43,228 bases of DNA. It comes from Pseudoramibacter faecis. Its GTDB lineage: Bacteria > Bacillota > Clostridia > Eubacteriales > Eubacteriaceae. Under the pieces are notes generated by a model. That model was not told the origin of the DNA. It worked only from the letters and a program-made list of their open reading frames with translations, and did not search any database. Position 1 is the first letter of the stretch, and each line of letters begins with the position of its first letter. This document shows, piece after piece, positions 7,890 through 15,838 of this stretch. The stretch lies in NCBI RefSeq assembly GCF_036289405.1, contig NZ_JAYFFI010000019.1, positions 1 to 43,228 on the forward strand, read 5' to 3'. A program made the translations under genes and the position numbers.

Positions 7890-8546
7890 CTAATGGACTT
7901 GATAGCCGCCGAGGGCATCTTCACGGGATTTGAGCAGCTGCACGTTGTATTTTTCGACGCTGGACAGAGAGTCTTCGTCAAAATCGCCGGGGAGGGTGGT
8001 GCCGTTGTACCAGCTTTTGTTGTTGAAATAGCTTTGCAATTCGCCGGAATCAAAGAGGCGGCCGTTGCGGGCATATATTTCGTTGCGGGCGTAGTTAAGG
8101 GTTTTAGCGGACAGGCCCGTGAGATCGCCGGACGAGAGGCGGGTACTTGACGAAGTGGGGAAGATTTCGCTGTTGCCGATTTGATGGTTGCTTCGGTTGG
8201 CGGCCGACCGACTGTCCGAGGCGGTGCCGGATGTTTTGTTGCCGTCACTATCGTAATTATTCACCGTGACTTTGGTGGTTTTCTCAGAGGAAAGGCGGCT
8301 TCTGGGACGGTTCAGCACAAAATACAGCGCCGCGAAGACGATAGCTGCCGCCGCGACGGTCGCTATAATGATTAAAGCCAAAGAATGGTTGCTCTTTTCC
8401 CGCTTCGGCGGGGGATAAACCGGCTGCACCTGCGTGGGATTCATCGCGCTTTGCGCGCCGGCTTCCGCCCGGGGATTGGGCGCGCCGCAGTTCGGACAGA
8501 ATTGGTCTCGGTCTTTTATCGAGTGGCCGCATTTAGAACAATACAT
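7890..8546 (-). CDS. Zinc-ribbon, single-pass membrane protein with YARHG domain
   Basis: The 218-residue protein has three parts: a cytoplasmic zinc ribbon (CSKC at Cys3/Cys6 and CPNC at Cys17/Cys20), one membrane span (about 55-78), and an extracellular Ser/Asn-rich linker ending in a YARHG domain (147-208; NYARNEIYARNG, then YFNNKSWYN). YARHG domains are known as extracellular modules of unknown, probably wall-related role. I chose the ATG at 8546 because GAGGAGG lies 5 nt upstream; the longer frame starting at 8567 would place that site inside the coding region. The gene is followed at 9 bp by the amidase gene, which suggests a shared function in the cell envelope. The precise function is unknown. 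Confidence 0.85.
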   Translation of the reverse strand: MYCSKCGHSIKDRDQFCPNCGAPNPRAEAGAQSAMNPTQVQPVYPPPKREKSNHSLALIIIATVAAAAIVFAALYFVLNRPRSRLSSEKTTKVTVNNYDSDGNKTSGTASDSRSAANRSNHQIGNSEIFPTSSSTRLSSGDLTGLSAKTLNYARNEIYARNGRLFDSGELQSYFNNKSWYNGTTLPGDFDEDSLSSVEKYNVQLLKSREDALGGYQVH

Positions 8547-8617
8547 AAGAACCTCCTCATCGTTCATGACCGTTCGTGTATGAAATGTCTGAAAATATTT
8601 ATGAAGGATTAAAAAAA

Positions 8618-8626
8618 ATTATAACA
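8618..8626 (-). promoter_or_regulatory. Extended -10 promoter for the YARHG-amidase operon
   Basis: On the minus strand the sequence reads TGTTATAAT, an extended -10. The -35 region is poor. The leader to ATG 8546 is about 65 nt. Confidence 0.5.
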
Positions 8627-8708
8627 TGATTACGTGTTCAATGGCGTAAGAATTTTTAAAAATACAGACGTGAACGGCGCGTTAAGATAGCACTGCCGGT
8701 GCCCAGCA

Positions 8709-8737
8709 TTGATTTTTGCGGGCGGGTATTGTATAGT
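8709..8737 (+). promoter_or_regulatory. Promoter of the FNR-type regulator gene
   Basis: TTGATT (8709-8714), 17-bp spacer, TATAGT (8732-8737). Transcription would start near 8744, downstream of the first in-frame ATG (8709), which rules that ATG out. The TTGAT of the -35 is also half of an FNR box, but no second half is present. Confidence 0.6.
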
Positions 8738-8792
8738 TAGGAGTATCAAACCACGGGGAGACACGATTATGGGGAAGGTGAAAGGAGACGCG

Positions 8793-9506
8793 ATGTTAAA
8801 GGAGAAAAGTCTGGTGCCGGAGGAATGTGATTTCTGTGATGAACTTTGTGCGGTGGATATTCCGTTGCTGCAAGGTATCCCGGATGATCAGAAGCGGGAA
8901 CTTTTGGCCGGCGCGGACCGGGTGCAGGTTCCGCGGGCATCGCTGCTCTTTCAGGAGGGGGATCCCGCGGATATGATTTGGATTATCCGCTGCGGTCAGG
9001 TGAAGCTTTGCCGATATGAAGCCGACGGCCGGGAACAGATCATCGGAATTTTCGACCGTTATGAGGCGATTTGGGAGGGGCTTTTTCTGGACAACAGCAC
9101 CTATCCGTATTCGGCCGAGTGTCTGACGCCGGTCGAAGCCTGCGGGATTCACCTCAAGGCACTGCAGGCGGTGCTGGCCTCGCCGGAGGTGGCCATGGAT
9201 GTCATCGTTATGCTCAGCCGCAAGCTCCACGACGCCAACATCCGCAATGTGCTTTTGACCACGCGCAAGCCTGAATCGCGGGTGGCCGGGTTCTTGCTTT
9301 ATCGCAAGGAGCGCAGCACGGAAGCGTGGATTTCCCTCAAGCTGGAAGATATTGCCGCCAGTTTGAACCTGCGGCCGGAAACGGTGAGCCGCAAACTGCG
9401 CGAACTGGAAAAACTCGGACTGATTGAGCGGATTGGCCGGGGCCGACTGCATATTCTGGATTATGGCGGGCTTAAAGCGCTTTATGACGGGGATGCGGAC
9501 GGGTGA
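8793..9506 (+). CDS. FNR-type Crp/Fnr regulator, probably an iron-sulfur oxygen sensor
   Basis: Cytoplasmic activator of the Crp/Fnr family, 237 residues from ATG 8793 (AAAGGAG five nt upstream; ATG 8769 is an alternative). It has an N-terminal cysteine cluster, Cys12-x2-Cys15-x3-Cys19, a cyclic-nucleotide-like beta-roll (about 25-125), a dimer helix, and a C-terminal winged helix. Cys117 (EACGI) lines up with the fourth cluster ligand of E. coli FNR (Cys122), so a 4Fe-4S sensor is plausible. The recognition helix reads PETVSRKL; the E-xx-SR pattern (Glu196, Ser199, Arg200) is the one FNR uses to read TTGAT, whereas CRP has R-E-xx-GR. A perfect TTGAT-N4-ATCAA box stands downstream before pflA, so pflAB is the likely target. 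No terminator separates the genes, so read-through into pflAB is also possible. Confidence 0.9.
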   Translation: MLKEKSLVPEECDFCDELCAVDIPLLQGIPDDQKRELLAGADRVQVPRASLLFQEGDPADMIWIIRCGQVKLCRYEADGREQIIGIFDRYEAIWEGLFLDNSTYPYSAECLTPVEACGIHLKALQAVLASPEVAMDVIVMLSRKLHDANIRNVLLTTRKPESRVAGFLLYRKERSTEAWISLKLEDIAASLNLRPETVSRKLRELEKLGLIERIGRGRLHILDYGGLKALYDGDADG

Positions 9507-9560
9507 TTGGCAGGTGGCTCTCATTCAGCGACAAAAACTATGACAAAAAAATAACAGTAC

Positions 9561-9602
9561 TTGATTTAAATCAAAGAACATGGTGACAGATCGTGTTAAG
9601 AT
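9561..9602 (+). promoter_or_regulatory. FNR box and class II promoter for pflA-pflB
   Basis: TTGATTTAAATCAA (9561-9574) is a perfect palindrome and an exact match to the E. coli FNR consensus TTGAT-N4-ATCAA. A -10-like TAAGAT lies at 9597-9602. With a start near 9609 the box centre is at -41.5, the standard position for FNR class II activation. The -35 itself is poor, as expected for an activator-dependent promoter. Confidence 0.8.
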
Positions 9603-9606
9603 AACG

Positions 9607-9674
9607 GTGTCGAAGGGAAAGCGAAGCGCGTGCACTAAGGCGTTCGCTATCTTTGACGGCACAGTTATTTTTTT
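9607..9674 (+). other. Long hairpin plus T-run in the pflA leader, possible attenuator
   Basis: GTGTCG (9607-9612) pairs with CGGCAC (9657-9662). Inside it AAG pairs with CTT, and AGCGAA (9620-9625) with TTCGCT (9643-9648). A run of seven T follows at 9668-9674, four nt after the stem. It could be a weak terminator between the promoter and pflA. The T-run half, GTTATTTTTTT (9664-9674), is also the exact complement of 9545-9555 upstream of the FNR box. Confidence 0.35.
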
Positions 9675-9706
9675 AACGTAAAGCAAAAGCTGAAAGGAGA
9701 AATACC

Positions 9707-10447
9707 ATGGGCGCAATGGGTGCGATTCATTCCATCGAGACCTTTGGCTCCGTTGACGGGCCGGGTATTCGGTTTGTGATTTTTCTCAAAGGGTGTCGCA
9801 TGCGTTGTCTCTTCTGTCATAACGCGGACACCTGGGACCCGAAGTCGGATATTATGATGACGGCAGACGAACTGCTCGATCAGGCAGAGCGTTACCGGTC
9901 TTACTGGGGACGCGAAGGCGGCATCACCGTCAGCGGCGGCGAGCCCCTGCTGCAGATTGATTTTCTGCTGGAGCTGTTCACCAAGGCAAAGGCCCGGGGG
10001 ATTCATACCTGCCTGGACACCTGCGGTGAGCCTTTTACCCGGGAAGAGCCCTTCTTCTCGCGATTTGAAGCGCTCATGCAGGTGACGGATCTGGTGATGC
10101 TTGACATCAAGCACATCGATCCTGCGATGCATTTAAAACTGACGAGCTGCCCTAACGAAAACATCCTCGATTGCTTCCGATATCTGTCGGCCATCGGCCA
10201 GCCGATCTGGATTCGCCAAGTGCTCATTCCGGGCTACACCGATGACGTGACAGCGCTTCGGCGCACCCGGGCTTTTATCGAAACTTTGACGGGCGTCGAA
10301 AAGATCGAGGTGTTGCCCTATCACAATCTGGGGGCCTATAAATGGGAAGAGCTGGGCATGCGCTATCCCCTCGAAGGGGTGGAAGCGCCGTCGGCAGACC
10401 ATGTGGCCCGGGCCGAGCGCATTCTGCGCGGTGAAGCGCCAAATTAA
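9707..10447 (+). CDS. pflA: Pyruvate formate-lyase activating enzyme (radical SAM)
   Basis: Cytosolic radical-SAM enzyme that uses S-adenosylmethionine and a 4Fe-4S cluster to put the glycyl radical on pyruvate formate-lyase. At 246 residues it is of normal length. The cluster motif is CRMRCLFCHN (Cys30, Cys34, Cys37), preceded by the family's ETFGSVDGPGIR, and SGGEPLLQ is the SAM-binding GGE motif. The start follows AAAGGAG by 8 nt. It precedes pflB by 99 bp, the reverse of the usual pflB-pflA order, and both sit behind the FNR box, which suits an oxygen-sensitive glycyl-radical system made only without oxygen. Confidence 0.96.
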   Translation: MGAMGAIHSIETFGSVDGPGIRFVIFLKGCRMRCLFCHNADTWDPKSDIMMTADELLDQAERYRSYWGREGGITVSGGEPLLQIDFLLELFTKAKARGIHTCLDTCGEPFTREEPFFSRFEALMQVTDLVMLDIKHIDPAMHLKLTSCPNENILDCFRYLSAIGQPIWIRQVLIPGYTDDVTALRRTRAFIETLTGVEKIEVLPYHNLGAYKWEELGMRYPLEGVEAPSADHVARAERILRGEAPN

Positions 10448-10546
10448 GCGACGATGTCATCCACGGGGATGATCATCCATAGATTAAAAAGAAGCGGCCG
10501 GTTCTGAACGATTTGTATTCACAGCGATTTGCAAATGGAGGAAAAA

Positions 10547-12793
10547 ATGAGAGAACAATGGCAAGGATTTAAAAGTGGTCACTGGGATGACGATGTTAAC
10601 GTACGGGATTTCATCCAGAATAACTACACGCAATACGACGGCGATGAAGCTTTTCTTGCCGGTCCGACAGAGGCCACCGATAAGCTGTGGGACCGCCTGC
10701 AGGAACTGCAGAAGGCAGAACGTGCCAAGGGCGGTGTGCTTGAATGCGAAACCGAAGTGGTCTCCGGCCTGACGGCTTATGGCCCGGGCTATATCGATGA
10801 ATCGATGAAAGATCTCGAAAAGGTCGTCGGCCTGCAGACAGATAAACCGTTAAAGCGCGCCTTCATGCCCTACGGCGGCATCAAGATGGCGGAACAAGCG
10901 GCCGAGAACTACGGCTACCATGTGAACGACAAATTCCACAAAATTTTCAACGACTATCACAAAACCCACAATCAGGCGGTGTTTGATGCCTACACGCCGG
11001 AAATGAAGATGGCCCGTCACACCCATATCGTTACCGGTTTGCCGGATACCTACGGCCGCGGCCGCATCGTCGGCGACTACCGCCGGGTCGCGCTCTACGG
11101 CATCGATTATCTGATCGAAAAGAAACAGGAAGATTTCGCGAACTGCGGCGACGGCACGATGACCGACGATGTGATCCGTTTGCGGGAAGAAATCACCGAA
11201 CAGATCCGCGCTCTGAAGGGCATGAAGGATATGGCGGCCACCTACGGCTTCGACATTTCGAAGCCGGCGGGGGATGCAAGGGAAGCGGTGCAATGGCTCT
11301 ACTTCGGCTATCTGGCGGCCATCAAGACGCAAAACGGCGCGGCGATGTCGGTCGGGCGCATCTCCACCTTCTTAGATATTTATATCGAACGGGACATCAA
11401 AGCCGGTGTGCTCACCGAAAGCGAAGCCCAGGAGCTCATCGATCACCTGGTGCTCAAGTTCCGCATGGTCAAGTTCGCCCGCATCCCGTCCTATAACGAA
11501 CTGTTCTCCGGCGACCCGGTTTGGGCGACGCTCGAAGTGGCTGGGCTCGGGCAGGACGGCCGCCATATGGTTACCAAGAACGATTACCGCTTCCTGCACA
11601 CCCTCGAAAATATGGGGCCGGCGCCGGAACCGAACCTGACCGTGCTTTATTCTTCAAGACTGCCGCACAGCTTCAAAGCCTACGCGGCGAAAGTTTCAGT
11701 CAACACGTCGTCGGTGCAGTACGAAAACGACGATGTGATGCGGCCGATCTGGGGCGATGATTACAGCATCTGCTGCTGCGTCTCCGCCACGCAGACCGGG
11801 AAGGAAATGCAGTTCTTCGGCGCCCGCGCCAATCTGGCCAAGTGCCTGCTCTACGCGATCAACGGCGGCATGGATGAAAAATTCAAGGAGCAGGCCGGCC
11901 CGGAATACGCGCCGATTACGAGCGAATACCTGGACTACGATACCGTGATGCACAAATACGATCTGATGATGGATTGGCTGGCCGGGCTCTATGTGAACAT
12001 CCTCAACCTGATTCAGTACATGCACGATAAATATTATTATGAATCGGCAGAAATGGCGCTGATCGACACCAATGTGCGCCGCACCTTTGCCACGGGCATT
12101 GCCGGCTTCTCCCATGTGGTCGATTCGCTGTCGGCCATCAAATACGCCAAGGTGAGAACCATCCGCGACGATTCCGGTCTGGTGGTTGATTACAAAACCG
12201 AAGGCGACTTCCCGAAATACGGCAACGACGATCCCCGGGCGGACGAAATCGCCGTGTGGCTGCTCAAGACCTTCATGAAGAAGATCGAAAAGCACCATAC
12301 CTACCGCGACTCCGAACCGACCACTTCGATTCTGACCATCACCTCCAACGTGGTGTACGGCAAGGCGACCGGCGCGCTGCCGGACGGCCGCGAAGCCTAC
12401 AAACCCTTCGCCCCCGGCGCGAACCCGTCCTACGGTGCGGAACAAAACGGCCTGCTTGCCTCGCTCAACTCCGTGGCCAAGCTCCCCTATGAATACGCTC
12501 TCGACGGCATCTCCAACACCCAGACTATCAACCCCGGTGCGTTGGGCCACAGCGAAGACGAACGCAAGAACAACCTGGTTCACGTCATGGACGGTTATTT
12601 CGATCAGGGCGCGCATCATTTGAACGTGAACGTGTTCGGCATCGAAAAGCTGAAGGACGCCATGGAACATCCGGAGAAGGAAGAATATGCGAACTTTACG
12701 ATTCGCGTCTCCGGCTACGCGGTTAAATTTATCGACCTGACCCGCGAACAGCAGCAAGACGTAATCAATCGGACCTGCCACGACCGGATGTAA
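10547..12793 (+). CDS. pflB: Pyruvate formate-lyase (formate C-acetyltransferase)
   Basis: Converts pyruvate and CoA to acetyl-CoA and formate, a central step of anaerobic fermentation. At 748 residues it is typical for PflB. The catalytic cysteine pair is in DDYSICCCVS (Cys410-Cys411, preceded by a third Cys409 where E. coli has Ala-Cys-Cys), followed by GARANLAKCLL. The glycyl-radical motif RVSGYAV is near the C-terminus (Gly723). I chose ATG 10547 because GGAGG lies five nt upstream; in-frame TTG 10529 and ATG 10535 would lie on or before that site. The 99-bp gap after pflA contains only a small hairpin (TCATCC/GGATGA), and a terminator follows the gene. Confidence 0.98.
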   Translation: MREQWQGFKSGHWDDDVNVRDFIQNNYTQYDGDEAFLAGPTEATDKLWDRLQELQKAERAKGGVLECETEVVSGLTAYGPGYIDESMKDLEKVVGLQTDKPLKRAFMPYGGIKMAEQAAENYGYHVNDKFHKIFNDYHKTHNQAVFDAYTPEMKMARHTHIVTGLPDTYGRGRIVGDYRRVALYGIDYLIEKKQEDFANCGDGTMTDDVIRLREEITEQIRALKGMKDMAATYGFDISKPAGDAREAVQWLYFGYLAAIKTQNGAAMSVGRISTFLDIYIERDIKAGVLTESEAQELIDHLVLKFRMVKFARIPSYNELFSGDPVWATLEVAGLGQDGRHMVTKNDYRFLHTLENMGPAPEPNLTVLYSSRLPHSFKAYAAKVSVNTSSVQYENDDVMRPIWGDDYSICCCVSATQTGKEMQFFGARANLAKCLLYAINGGMDEKFKEQAGPEYAPITSEYLDYDTVMHKYDLMMDWLAGLYVNILNLIQYMHDKYYYESAEMALIDTNVRRTFATGIAGFSHVVDSLSAIKYAKVRTIRDDSGLVVDYKTEGDFPKYGNDDPRADEIAVWLLKTFMKKIEKHHTYRDSEPTTSILTITSNVVYGKATGALPDGREAYKPFAPGANPSYGAEQNGLLASLNSVAKLPYEYALDGISNTQTINPGALGHSEDERKNNLVHVMDGYFDQGAHHLNVNVFGIEKLKDAMEHPEKEEYANFTIRVSGYAVKFIDLTREQQQDVINRTCHDRM

Positions 12794-12828
12794 TTGTGCG
12801 GCGTTTGCCGGAATAAAATCCCCTCTCA

Positions 12829-12862
12829 CCTCGGGTGCCAATGATGCACCCGGGGTTTTTTA
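12829..12862 (+). terminator. pflB terminator
   Basis: CCTCGGGTGC (12829-12838) pairs with GCACCCGGGG (12846-12855, one T-G pair) and is followed by seven T. Confidence 0.88.
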
Positions 12863-12954
12863 ATGCGCCAAAAGCCCCGGGCCGTGACCTAATAAATAAA
12901 AACTCAGAAAAAAAGCGATTTAAAGAAAGAAGAAGAAAGAAAAAGGAGAGATCC

Positions 12955-13275
12955 ATGCAATTTTTTAAAACAAAAACCCCTTCGGGCATTGATCGAGCGG
13001 TCGCGCAGTTGTCGGCCGTTCCCGGCGTGATGCTTATCGACGTGCGCACGCCGGAAGAATATGCAGCCGGGCACATCCCAAATAGTCAAAACTGGCCACT
13101 GCAGAAAATCGCAACGGTGGATCTGTTGGTGGCCGACAAAAACGTACCGGTTTATTTATATTGCCGCACCGGCAGGCGCAGCGGTCTGGCCGCCCGGACC
13201 ATGCAGACTGCCGGCTATCGTCAGGTGACAAATATCGGCGGGATTGTGGATTATACCGGCGCACTGGAACGGTGA
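12955..13275 (+). CDS. Single-domain rhodanese-like sulfurtransferase
   Basis: The 106-residue protein has one rhodanese fold: LIDVRTPEEYAAGHIPNSQN (about 24-43) and an active-site loop YCRTGRRSG with the catalytic cysteine (Cys69 region). Such proteins carry sulfane sulfur as a persulfide in the cytosol; the partner is not evident here. ATG 12955 follows AAAGGAGAG; the frame runs further upstream to 12835, but that part lies in the pflB terminator and is not coding. No promoter stands out in the gap, and no terminator was seen before the next gene's promoter. Confidence 0.9.
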   Translation: MQFFKTKTPSGIDRAVAQLSAVPGVMLIDVRTPEEYAAGHIPNSQNWPLQKIATVDLLVADKNVPVYLYCRTGRRSGLAARTMQTAGYRQVTNIGGIVDYTGALER

Positions 13276-13346
13276 CTCTCCCTCCTCTGAAACGCCGATC
13301 GATCACGATTGAACAGCCGGCACGTTTGTTTCGTCACCGGCCCGCA

Positions 13347-13375
13347 TTGAGCCCGCCGGGGTTTCATGCTATAAT
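13347..13375 (+). promoter_or_regulatory. Promoter of the unknown membrane protein gene
   Basis: TTGAGC (13347-13352), 17-bp spacer, perfect TATAAT (13370-13375). Confidence 0.65.
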
Positions 13376-13405
13376 AAGCCAACAACCGAGATGGGAGAAA
13401 CGAAG

Positions 13406-14146
13406 ATGCACGAAGACGAGCAGGGGACGACGCGACAATCGCAAAGGGATCGGCAGGCAGGCAAAAAGCCTTTTGCTTTGAGCCAAAGGGGCGCCAGGAT
13501 TTTGGGTGCGGCCGCGGTGCTTTCCATGGTGGCCGTGATCGCGTTAATCATCATACAAGGCGGTTTTACTAAACCAAGCCATATCAGCGGCATGGTGTAT
13601 CGCGGGAGCTGGCATCGTGCGACGGCGGATCACGGCAATGCGGCCGTGAAGAATGTCAATTCGGACAAAATTCAATATTCGTCCGATAATCTCAATCAAA
13701 TCGCAGTGGAAACCTTGGCGGCTTTGCTCCTCGACCAAAACAAGGCCAAAGAAAATTATTCGCTGCGGCAATATTATTACAGTCGGGGCCTGAAGGGCAT
13801 CCGTTATCAAACGGATACATTCCTGGCCGGGATTCCCGGAAAAGAAGCGGAAAAAGCGGATAAACGCCTGGCGAAAGCCATGGGCATCAGCGCGTCAAAG
13901 GTGGCCCATCGTTATAGCTGGCTGATTGTGCCGGGGCACCGCGGCAGCCGCTACAACGCCGACCGCTACGGCTTTGATATTTATTGGCTGCCTCAAGCAC
14001 TGACACCTAGGGACGGCAAAAAGACGGTGCGCGGGGTGATGCATTATAATACCAAGACGAAACAATCTGCTTGGGGCACGATGAGAACGGAATTTCTTCG
14101 AAAAACCGATGTCGGCCTGAAGGTCGGCAGCTTTAAAAAAAAATAA
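13406..14146 (+). CDS. Unknown single-pass membrane or exported protein
   Basis: I do not recognise a family. The 246-residue protein has a charged, Gln/Arg-rich cytoplasmic start (MHEDEQGTTRQSQRDRQ), one hydrophobic span (about residues 34-55, ARILGAAAVLSMVAVIALII), and an outside domain of about 190 residues with many Tyr, Lys and Arg. Recognisable stretches are SYRW-like tracts such as HRYSWLIVPGHRGS and RYGFDIYWLPQAL. There are no cysteines in the outside domain. I prefer ATG 13406 over 13391 because GGGAG lies 8 nt before it and the predicted transcript starts near 13382. It has its own promoter and terminator. The function is unknown; lack of a clear cleavage site suggests a type II membrane anchor. 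Confidence 0.75.
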   Translation: MHEDEQGTTRQSQRDRQAGKKPFALSQRGARILGAAAVLSMVAVIALIIIQGGFTKPSHISGMVYRGSWHRATADHGNAAVKNVNSDKIQYSSDNLNQIAVETLAALLLDQNKAKENYSLRQYYYSRGLKGIRYQTDTFLAGIPGKEAEKADKRLAKAMGISASKVAHRYSWLIVPGHRGSRYNADRYGFDIYWLPQALTPRDGKKTVRGVMHYNTKTKQSAWGTMRTEFLRKTDVGLKVGSFKKK

Positions 14147-14168
14147 ATGACCCCTTTCTCGATGTTTG

Positions 14169-14192
14169 ACCGCGGGAAGCCCGCGGTTTTTT
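14169..14192 (+). terminator. Terminator of the unknown membrane protein gene
   Basis: ACCGCGGG (14169-14176) pairs perfectly with CCCGCGGT (14180-14187) across AAG and is followed by six T. Confidence 0.88.
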
Positions 14193-14237
14193 AGTGGATG
14201 CGCGATGGCGGCGGGAAAGGGATTATTTCGGGAAGAT

Positions 14238-14267
14238 TTGGCAGAGCCGCGACGGATGTGGTATCAT
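14238..14267 (+). promoter_or_regulatory. pncB-sua5 promoter
   Basis: TTGGCA (14238-14243), 18-bp spacer, TATCAT (14262-14267). The sequence TGTGGTATCAT is shared with the serS promoter. The leader to 14369 is about 95 nt and GC-rich. Confidence 0.6.
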
Positions 14268-14368
14268 TGAGTCACAAAAATGAAGCAGAGTCGGCCGAAC
14301 GAAAAAGCCCTCCGCTTTGAATCAAGGCGGCACACGGCGTCGCGTGCCGCGCAAAAGATGAGAGGGAC

Positions 14369-15823
14369 ATGATGCAATTTCCAAGAAAGCTGCAATTGGC
14401 GACAGACCTGTATCAGATGAGTATGGGCAACGTGTATTTAAATGATGACAAGCAAAACGAGGTTGCCGTTTTCGATGTGTTCATCCGGCAAAATCCCTTC
14501 GAGGGGGGCTACACTGTGGCCGCGGGCTTAGAACAGGTGATCGATTATATCGAGGGGCTGGCCTTTGACGAAGAAGACATTGCCCTGCTGCACAAAAATC
14601 ATCCGGAATTCACCGAGGCGTATTTGGATTATATGCGCCATTTTCGTTTTACCGGGGAAATTTATGCGGTGCCGGAGGGGACGATCATCTTCCCCTTTGA
14701 GCCCATTGTACGGGTCAAGGCGCCTTTGATTCAGGCGCAGCTGGTGGAGACGACCATTCTGGCCATCATCAATCACCAGACGCTGATTGCAACGAAGGCG
14801 TCCCGGATTGTGGAAGAGGCCAAGGGCGATCCGATCATGGAATTCGGCCTGCGCCGGGCCCACGGCACCGAGGCCGGGTATTACGGGGCGCGGGCCGCGG
14901 TGATCGGCGGCTGTGCCGGTACCTCCGTGGTCGAAACAGAAGCGATGCTCGATCGGCCGGCCATGGGAACGATGTCTCACAGCTTTGTGCTCAGCTACGA
15001 CACGGAACTTGAAGCTTTTCGTAAATTTGTCGCCTATAATCAGGGCAATGCCGTGCTGCTGGTGGACACCTATAACACCCTGGAGCAGGGGGTGCCCAAT
15101 GCGATCCAGGTCTTTCGGGAGAGCAAGGCGAACGGCGCCATCACTGGAAACTACGGCATCCGTGTCGATTCGGGCGACTTGGCCTATCTGACGGCGGAAG
15201 CGCGCAAAATGCTCGACGATGCCGGCTTTGCGGACGCGACCATCGTCGCCTCGTCGGATCTCGACGAATACCTGATTAAAGATTTGAAGCTGCAGGGGGC
15301 GAAAATCGATTCCTGGGGGATCGGCACCAAACTCATCACGGCCTATGACAGTCCGGCCCTCGGCGGGGTTTATAAAATGGCGGAGATCGACGGCAAGCCC
15401 AAAATCAAAATTTCCAACGATCCCTGGAAGATCACCAATCCGGGTTATAAAAAAATCGTGCGTTTTTACAGCAGGAGCAATCACATGGCTCTGGCCGATC
15501 AGCTCTATCTGGACGAGGAAACGATTGACGACAGCAAGCCGCTGACCATTTTTCACCCGATGCACACCTGGAAAAAGATGACCCTGCGGGATTTTTATTA
15601 TAAAGAATTGCTGGTGCCGGTTTTTGTGAAGGGGAAGCTGGTTTACGACAAGCCGAGCATTCGGGACATTGCGGCGCATCTCGTGGATGAAAAAGCGACC
15701 CTGTGGCCGGCCTTTAAGCGCATGGTCAATCCCCATGTGTTTCATGTGGATTTGTCCTCGAAGCTCTGGAAGATGAAACAGCGCCTGCTGGACGAATGGG
15801 ATGTGGATTTGACCGAATCTTAA
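14369..15823 (+). CDS. pncB: Nicotinate phosphoribosyltransferase
   Basis: Cytosolic enzyme of the NAD salvage (Preiss-Handler) path: nicotinate + PRPP + ATP to nicotinate mononucleotide. At 484 residues it is in the bacterial range. Family signatures are ATDLYQMSM at the N-terminus, the catalytic histidine region GTMSHSFVLSY, the PRPP/product-binding RVDSGDLAYL, and SWGIGTKL. ATG 14369 or the adjacent ATG 14372 follows GAGAGGG; the two cannot be separated by sequence. It forms an operon with sua5, 15 bp downstream. The product feeds nicotinate adenine dinucleotide, which is also the precursor of the nickel-pincer cofactor used by the lactate racemase LarA 1.3 kb downstream. Confidence 0.95.
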   Translation: MMQFPRKLQLATDLYQMSMGNVYLNDDKQNEVAVFDVFIRQNPFEGGYTVAAGLEQVIDYIEGLAFDEEDIALLHKNHPEFTEAYLDYMRHFRFTGEIYAVPEGTIIFPFEPIVRVKAPLIQAQLVETTILAIINHQTLIATKASRIVEEAKGDPIMEFGLRRAHGTEAGYYGARAAVIGGCAGTSVVETEAMLDRPAMGTMSHSFVLSYDTELEAFRKFVAYNQGNAVLLVDTYNTLEQGVPNAIQVFRESKANGAITGNYGIRVDSGDLAYLTAEARKMLDDAGFADATIVASSDLDEYLIKDLKLQGAKIDSWGIGTKLITAYDSPALGGVYKMAEIDGKPKIKISNDPWKITNPGYKKIVRFYSRSNHMALADQLYLDEETIDDSKPLTIFHPMHTWKKMTLRDFYYKELLVPVFVKGKLVYDKPSIRDIAAHLVDEKATLWPAFKRMVNPHVFHVDLSSKLWKMKQRLLDEWDVDLTES

Positions 15824-15838
15824 CGCAGAGGATCAACG

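Noticed and set aside
8709..8792. Upstream extension of the FNR-type regulator from ATG 8709
   Set aside because: That ATG lies in the -35 element of the predicted promoter; a start at 8793 or 8769 is required.
12835..12954. N-terminal extension of the rhodanese frame
   Set aside because: It overlaps the pflB terminator and encodes only Lys/Arg-rich filler; ATG 12955 has AAAGGAGAG.
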